NCBI GenBank assembly: GCA_030039695.1 | Contig: JASHVB010000283.1 | Location: 1-9,146, forward strand | Source of the DNA: Acetobacteraceae bacterium | GTDB taxonomy: Bacteria > Pseudomonadota > Alphaproteobacteria > Acetobacterales > Acetobacteraceae | DNA length: 9,146 nt | Direction of reading: 5' to 3' | Shown here: positions 6,024-9,146 of the stretch, piece after piece | How positions within the stretch are numbered: position 1 is the stretch's first letter | Layout: each line of letters opens with the position of its first letter | Program-made: the position numbers and the translations under genes | Notes under the pieces: model-generated | Told to the model about the DNA's origin: nothing | Seen by the model: only the letters and a program-made list of their open reading frames with translations | Database searches by the model: none

Positions 6024-6485
6024 TCAACGAGACGCATCGATTGCGCTTTGCAACAAGAGAGCTGCAGCCATCCGATCCACTACCGCAGCCCGCTTGCGCC
6101 GGCTGAGGTCGGCCTCGCCGATCAGGAACCGGTTCGCTGCGGCCGTGGAAAGGCGTTCGTCCCACAGCGCCACGGGTAGCCCCACCGCCTCTGATAGTGC
6201 CAGCGCCCAGTCGCGCGCCGCCTGCGCCGCGGGCCCGACACTGCCGTCCATTGACAGCGGGAGGCCGACGACGAGCCCGCCGGCGTCCTCCCGACGTGCA
6301 ATGCCGAGGATTTCCGCGACATTGTCTCGCAGCCGGCCGCGCTTCAGGGTGCCATAGGGACTGGCAAGCGTGACGCTGACGTCCGACAACGCGAGGCCAA
6401 TTGTCCGCCTGCCCGGGTCGATCCCGATCAGCCGCTGGCCGCGCCCGAGCCGGGCGCGCAGTTCCTGCATTGAGAGAAGTGGCAT
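6024..6485 (-). CDS. ruvX: Putative pre-16S rRNA nuclease / Holliday junction resolvase YqgF (RuvX)
   Basis: A 153-residue RNase H-like nuclease of the YqgF family, reported in E. coli to act in maturing the 16S rRNA 5' end and annotated elsewhere as a Holliday junction resolvase. Motifs fit: LIGIDPGRRTIGLALSD (19-35) with the catalytic Asp23, VVGLPLSMDG (72-81), ALWDERLST (106-114) with Glu110, and the C-terminal helix VDRMAAALLLQSAID containing Asp137. The length is normal. The ATG at 6485 gives a family-like start; the frame stays open much further upstream, but those residues overlap the gatC promoter and the start of gatC and are not family-like. No clear Shine-Dalgarno precedes the start. 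It is divergent from gatCA, a pairing I recall from many alphaproteobacteria, and convergent with the dehydrogenase gene. Confidence 0.93.
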   Translation of the reverse strand: MPLLSMQELRARLGRGQRLIGIDPGRRTIGLALSDVSVTLASPYGTLKRGRLRDNVAEILGIARREDAGGLVVGLPLSMDGSVGPAAQAARDWALALSEAVGLPVALWDERLSTAAANRFLIGEADLSRRKRAAVVDRMAAALLLQSAIDASR

Positions 6486-6541
6486 AGTCGGTCGAACGTA
6501 CACTGATGCCGCGCTGCGGGAGAGGTGTGATTGTTGGTCGG

Positions 6542-6570
6542 TTGAACCGGTCGCTCGCCGTCGGTAAGAT
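6542..6570 (+). promoter_or_regulatory. gatCA promoter
   Basis: TTGAAC (6542-6547), exactly 17 bases, TAAGAT (6565-6570). The predicted start near 6577 leaves a leader of about 29 nt to gatC. The -35 lies inside the 11-bp palindrome CGGTT-G-AACCG (6539-6549), which may be a regulator site. Confidence 0.65.
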
Positions 6571-6605
6571 CGAACGCGACATTCCCATACAAGGTCCGCC
6601 CGCCC

Positions 6606-6893
6606 ATGTCGCTCGATCCCGCGACCGTCCGCCGCATCGCCGCGCTTGCCCGCATTCACGTGGAGGAAGCTGACATTCCCCGCCTGCAGGCCGAGCTGAA
6701 CGGTATCCTCGGTTGGATCGAGCAACTCGACGAGGTGAACGTCGACGGCATCGAGCCGCTCACCGCCGCGGCCACCATGGCGCTGAAAATGCGCGAGGAC
6801 GTCGCGACTGACGGTGGCTATCCCGACAAGATCCTGTCCAATGCCCCCGACCGCGCCGGTGATTTCTACGCGGTGCCGAAAGTCATCGAATGA
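6606..6893 (+). CDS. gatC: Asp-tRNA(Asn)/Glu-tRNA(Gln) amidotransferase subunit C
   Basis: Small subunit of the GatCAB transamidosome, which turns misacylated Glu-tRNA(Gln) and Asp-tRNA(Asn) into Gln- and Asn-tRNA; GatC wraps around GatA and helps its folding and its contact with GatB. The 95 residues are of normal length. They show the helical N-terminus [19 protein letters not shown], the motif [20 protein letters not shown] (about 33-52), and the conserved end LREDV-like [10 protein letters not shown] then [21 protein letters not shown] at 6590-6594 precedes the ATG at a rather long spacing. The stop overlaps the gatA start by four bases (ATGA, 6890-6893), which implies translational coupling. 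Confidence 0.96.
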   Translation: MSLDPATVRRIAALARIHVEEADIPRLQAELNGILGWIEQLDEVNVDGIEPLTAAATMALKMREDVATDGGYPDKILSNAPDRAGDFYAVPKVIE

Positions 6894-8371
6894 GCCTGAC
6901 CGACCTGACGATCGCCGCGGCTCGCGAGGGGCTGCAGGCGCGTCATTTCTCCGCGGAAGAGCTTACGCTGGCCCATCTGCACGCGATCGAGGCGCTCAAT
7001 CCACGGCTGAACGCGTACATCACCGTTAGCCACGCCAAGGCGGTGGACCAGGCGCGCGCCGCCGACGTCGCGCTGGCCGCCGGCGACACGCGCCCGTTGC
7101 TCGGTATTCCGCTCGCCATCAAGGATCTGTTCTGCACCGACGGCGTGCGGACGACCGCTGGAAGCAACATTCTGCGGCCGTTCGTCCCGCCCTACGAAAG
7201 CACCGTTACCGCCAACCTGTTGCGCGATGGTGCTGTGTTCCTGGGCAAGACCAACATGGATGAGTTCGCCATGGGGTCGTCCAATATGACCTCGGCCTAC
7301 GGCCCCGTGGAGAACCCGTGGAAGCGCCGGCAGGACGTGGAAGCGGTGCTCGTGCCGGGCGGATCATCAGGCGGCTCGGCGGCCGCGGTCGCGGCGCGGC
7401 TGGCACTGGGCGGAACCGGAACGGACACGGGCGGCTCGATCCGCCAGCCCGCGTCGTTCTGTGGCATCGTCGGGATGAAGCCGAGCTACGGACGGTGCTC
7501 GCGCTGGGGCGTGGTGGCGTTCGCCTCATCGCTCGACCATCCCGGCCCGTTCGCCCGAACAGTGCAGGATGCGGCGATCCTGCTGCGGTCGATGGCAGGT
7601 CATGACGCGAAGGATTCCACCAGTGCCAACATTCCGGTGCCCGACTACGAAGCCGCGTGCACACGGGATATTCGCGGCTTACGTATCGGTGTGCCGCGTG
7701 AGTACCGCGTCGACGGCATGCAGAACGAGATCGAGGCGCTGTGGCAGCAAGGCCTGACTTGGCTGCGCGACGCCGGTGCCGAGATCGTGCACGTATCGCT
7801 GCCACACACGAAGTACGCGCTGCCAGCATATTACATCATCGCGCCGGCCGAGGCTTCATCGAACCTTGCGCGCTATGACGGCGTGCGCTTCGGCCTGCGT
7901 GCGGATGGCGAAGACCTGCGCGACCTCTACGAACGCACGCGCGCCGCCGGGTTCGGCCGGGAAGTGCAACGCCGCGTGCTGATTGGCACGTACGTGCTGT
8001 CTGCCGGTTATTATGACGCTTACTACCTGCGGGCACAGAAAGTGCGCGCGCTCATCCTGCGTGACTTCACGGAAGGGTTTGCGCAGGTCGACGCGTTGCT
8101 GGCGCCGACCGCGCCGTCCGCCGCCTTCGCTCAGGGTGATAACATGGACGATCCGGTACAGATGTACCTGAACGACGTGTTCACCGGCCCAGCCGATCTG
8201 GCCGGCGTTCCAGCGATGTCGGTCCCCGCGGGGCTGGACACGAACGGCCTGCCGCTGGGATTGCAGGTGATCGGCAAGCCATTCGATGAAGAGACGGTGT
8301 TTGCTGTTGGCGCGGCGCTGGAGCGAGCTGCGGCTTTCGCCGCTTCGCCGGCGCTGATGGCAGGAAAGTAA
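6890..8371 (+). CDS. gatA: Asp-tRNA(Asn)/Glu-tRNA(Gln) amidotransferase subunit A (glutaminase)
   Basis: Amidase-signature enzyme that releases ammonia from glutamine for transamidation by GatB. The 493 residues match the family length. The catalytic triad is visible: Lys78 in PLAIKDLF, cis-Ser159 in [16 protein letters not shown], and the nucleophile Ser183 in [13 protein letters not shown]. Other marks are [15 protein letters not shown] (118-132), [16 protein letters not shown] (192-207), [26 protein letters not shown] and [17 protein letters not shown] near the C-terminus. It overlaps gatC by four bases and has only a weak GAAAG ribosome site inside gatC, so its translation probably depends on gatC. 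The gene is intact. gatB, which usually follows directly, is not found in the window. Confidence 0.97.
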   Translation: MSLTDLTIAAAREGLQARHFSAEELTLAHLHAIEALNPRLNAYITVSHAKAVDQARAADVALAAGDTRPLLGIPLAIKDLFCTDGVRTTAGSNILRPFVPPYESTVTANLLRDGAVFLGKTNMDEFAMGSSNMTSAYGPVENPWKRRQDVEAVLVPGGSSGGSAAAVAARLALGGTGTDTGGSIRQPASFCGIVGMKPSYGRCSRWGVVAFASSLDHPGPFARTVQDAAILLRSMAGHDAKDSTSANIPVPDYEAACTRDIRGLRIGVPREYRVDGMQNEIEALWQQGLTWLRDAGAEIVHVSLPHTKYALPAYYIIAPAEASSNLARYDGVRFGLRADGEDLRDLYERTRAAGFGREVQRRVLIGTYVLSAGYYDAYYLRAQKVRALILRDFTEGFAQVDALLAPTAPSAAFAQGDNMDDPVQMYLNDVFTGPADLAGVPAMSVPAGLDTNGLPLGLQVIGKPFDEETVFAVGAALERAAAFAASPALMAGK

Positions 8372-8699
8372 TGTTCGGCCACGGGCGCTCAGTACGCGTT
8401 TAGTCAACGTTACCGCCTCGATTAAGGGATCAGGTATACAAGCTCTCTCATCGGACAACGCCACGGGCCGATAGACACCCGTTGCCGTCCGAGCCACGAG
8501 CCTTGCCGTCCATTTTGCTCTTCATTTTTCTGAATGTGGGAAAAGCTCTCGTCACGCCATGCGATCGCATTGCCCCAAGGTATTTGCTGAAGACACACGA
8601 CCTGTTCGATCACAGCGTTGCCGTCAGGATGCTCGGCGTCGTTGAAGTCCTTGATGCATCGCTGACGGTCGTGACGGATGATGATGACGAATCGTCGGC
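8372..8699. other. 328-bp unassigned stretch after gatA
   Basis: Visibly richer in A+T than the flanking genes. It stays open on both strands: a plus frame from 8482 (LLFIFLNVGKALV and onwards) and a minus frame ending at 8422 that contains RRFVIIIRHDRQRC and CIKDFNDAEHPDGN. I recognise neither and see no convincing ribosome binding site. The minus frame has the more GC-rich third positions, but only in its first half. Short repeats of TTGCCGTCC occur at 8482-8490 and 8503-8511, with a near copy at 8617-8625. CGGACAACG (8452-8460) can pair with CGTTGCCGTCCG (8480-8491) with a three-base bulge. GACGA-A-TCGTC (8686-8696) is a small palindrome at the oxidase 3' end. No T-tailed terminator for gatA is seen. 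Confidence 0.5.
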
Positions 8700-9146
8700 T
8701 CAACCGCTGGTGCACCGCGCCGCCGCACCCAGCCCGCTGATCCACGCCCCCGCCAAGGTCCCCGCAAACCCATCATGGCACGCCTCACCGGCGAACAGCA
8801 GGTGCCCGTCGCCGAGCGGTTCCGCGAGCCGGCGACGGGCATGCGCCTGCCCCACCGGGACCCAGGAATAGGCTCCGCGCGTCCACGGATCCGCATCCCA
8901 CCGCGTTACCAGCCGAGCACCGCCGGCGAACAGCCGGTCGACCCGCCCGCCGAAGATCGCGCGCAACTGTCCCAGTGCGAATTCCGCCGCTGCCGCCTCG
9001 CCATCGCGCGCCAGCGCCCAGGCGGTGTCGGCCCCGATCCAGCCCTGGACGTAGTCGCGGCCGAACGGCCAGCACTGGAAGGGCATCAAGTTCTCGCCAC
9101 GCTACATGATCCGGCGGTCCACCGAGCAATGCATCGGCAGGTCCAG
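8700..9146 (-). pseudogene. Flavin-containing amine oxidase, C-terminal part with an in-frame amber stop
   Basis: C-terminal piece of an FAD-dependent amine oxidoreductase of the monoamine oxidase type; the enzyme would oxidise an amine, but the substrate is unknown. The frame runs from the right edge to a TGA at 8700-8702. Family features are MPFQCWPFGRDY, WDADPWTRGAYSWVPVGQA, and HLLFAGEACHDGFAGTLAGAWISG, where FAGE and the following Gly-rich helix contact FAD near the end of these enzymes. A TAG at 9102-9104 interrupts the frame between DRRIM and RGENLMPF; the 14 codons visible before it look like continuous enzyme sequence. Downstream starts (TTG 9089, ATG 9086) would make a fragment without the FAD-binding N-terminus. 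A nonsense-mutated pseudogene is favoured; a sequencing error is the alternative. The N-terminal part lies outside the window. Confidence 0.65.

Noticed and set aside
6486..6725. Extended N-terminus for RuvX from an upstream start
   Set aside because: The extra residues overlap the gatC promoter and coding start and do not match the family; the start at 6485 gives the normal length.
7206..7829. Minus-strand 207-codon frame inside gatA
   Set aside because: Shadow of the intact gatA frame with an Arg/Ser/Pro-rich translation.

Overview
This window reads as chromosomal core DNA from a high-GC alphaproteobacterium, most likely of the Rhodospirillales/Acetobacteraceae type. The pointers are a Usg-family gene, ruvX placed head to head with gatCA, alphaproteobacterial GroES and L28 sequences, a CIRCE element upstream of groES, and strong G/C preference at third codon positions. 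The lineage call is an inference; no rRNA or other decisive marker lies in the window.

Layout. Positions 1-1391 hold the groES-groEL chaperonin operon on the minus strand, with groEL running off the left edge. Its control region (1400-1597) contains a sigma70/RpoH-like promoter, a CIRCE operator over the predicted start point, a possible second weaker CIRCE, and a hairpin that pairs the whole groES Shine-Dalgarno. On the plus strand follow usg (1708-1968), a small predicted lipoprotein with a TTG start (2112-2546) and rpmB for ribosomal protein L28 (2753-3058) with its own promoter. A MocR/PdxR-type regulator (3273-4703, minus) converges on rpmB. About 490 bp without a convincing gene follow; they contain a palindrome beside the mocR start and a short minus-strand reading that looks like a PEP-CTERM tail. 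Then come a FabG-like short-chain dehydrogenase (5192-5938, plus), the Holliday-junction resolvase homologue ruvX (6024-6485, minus), and divergently gatC and gatA (6606-8371, plus). The right end (8372-9146) has an unassigned A+T-richer stretch and the C-terminal part of a flavin amine oxidase on the minus strand, interrupted by an in-frame amber codon.

How the genes work together. GroES/GroEL fold proteins under heat-shock control. GatC/GatA are two of the three subunits of the tRNA-dependent amidotransferase; gatB, usually next in line, is not here. rpmB and ruvX are housekeeping genes. The MocR regulator and the dehydrogenase have no target or pathway that the neighbourhood identifies.

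I do not see a defence system, CRISPR array, transposon or other wholly new multi-gene system. The observations most worth checking are the groES 5' leader hairpin (a candidate RNA thermometer) with the possible second HrcA site, the PEP-CTERM-like remnant, a Tyr-to-Cys change in the MocR cofactor pocket, and the degraded right end where gatB would be expected.
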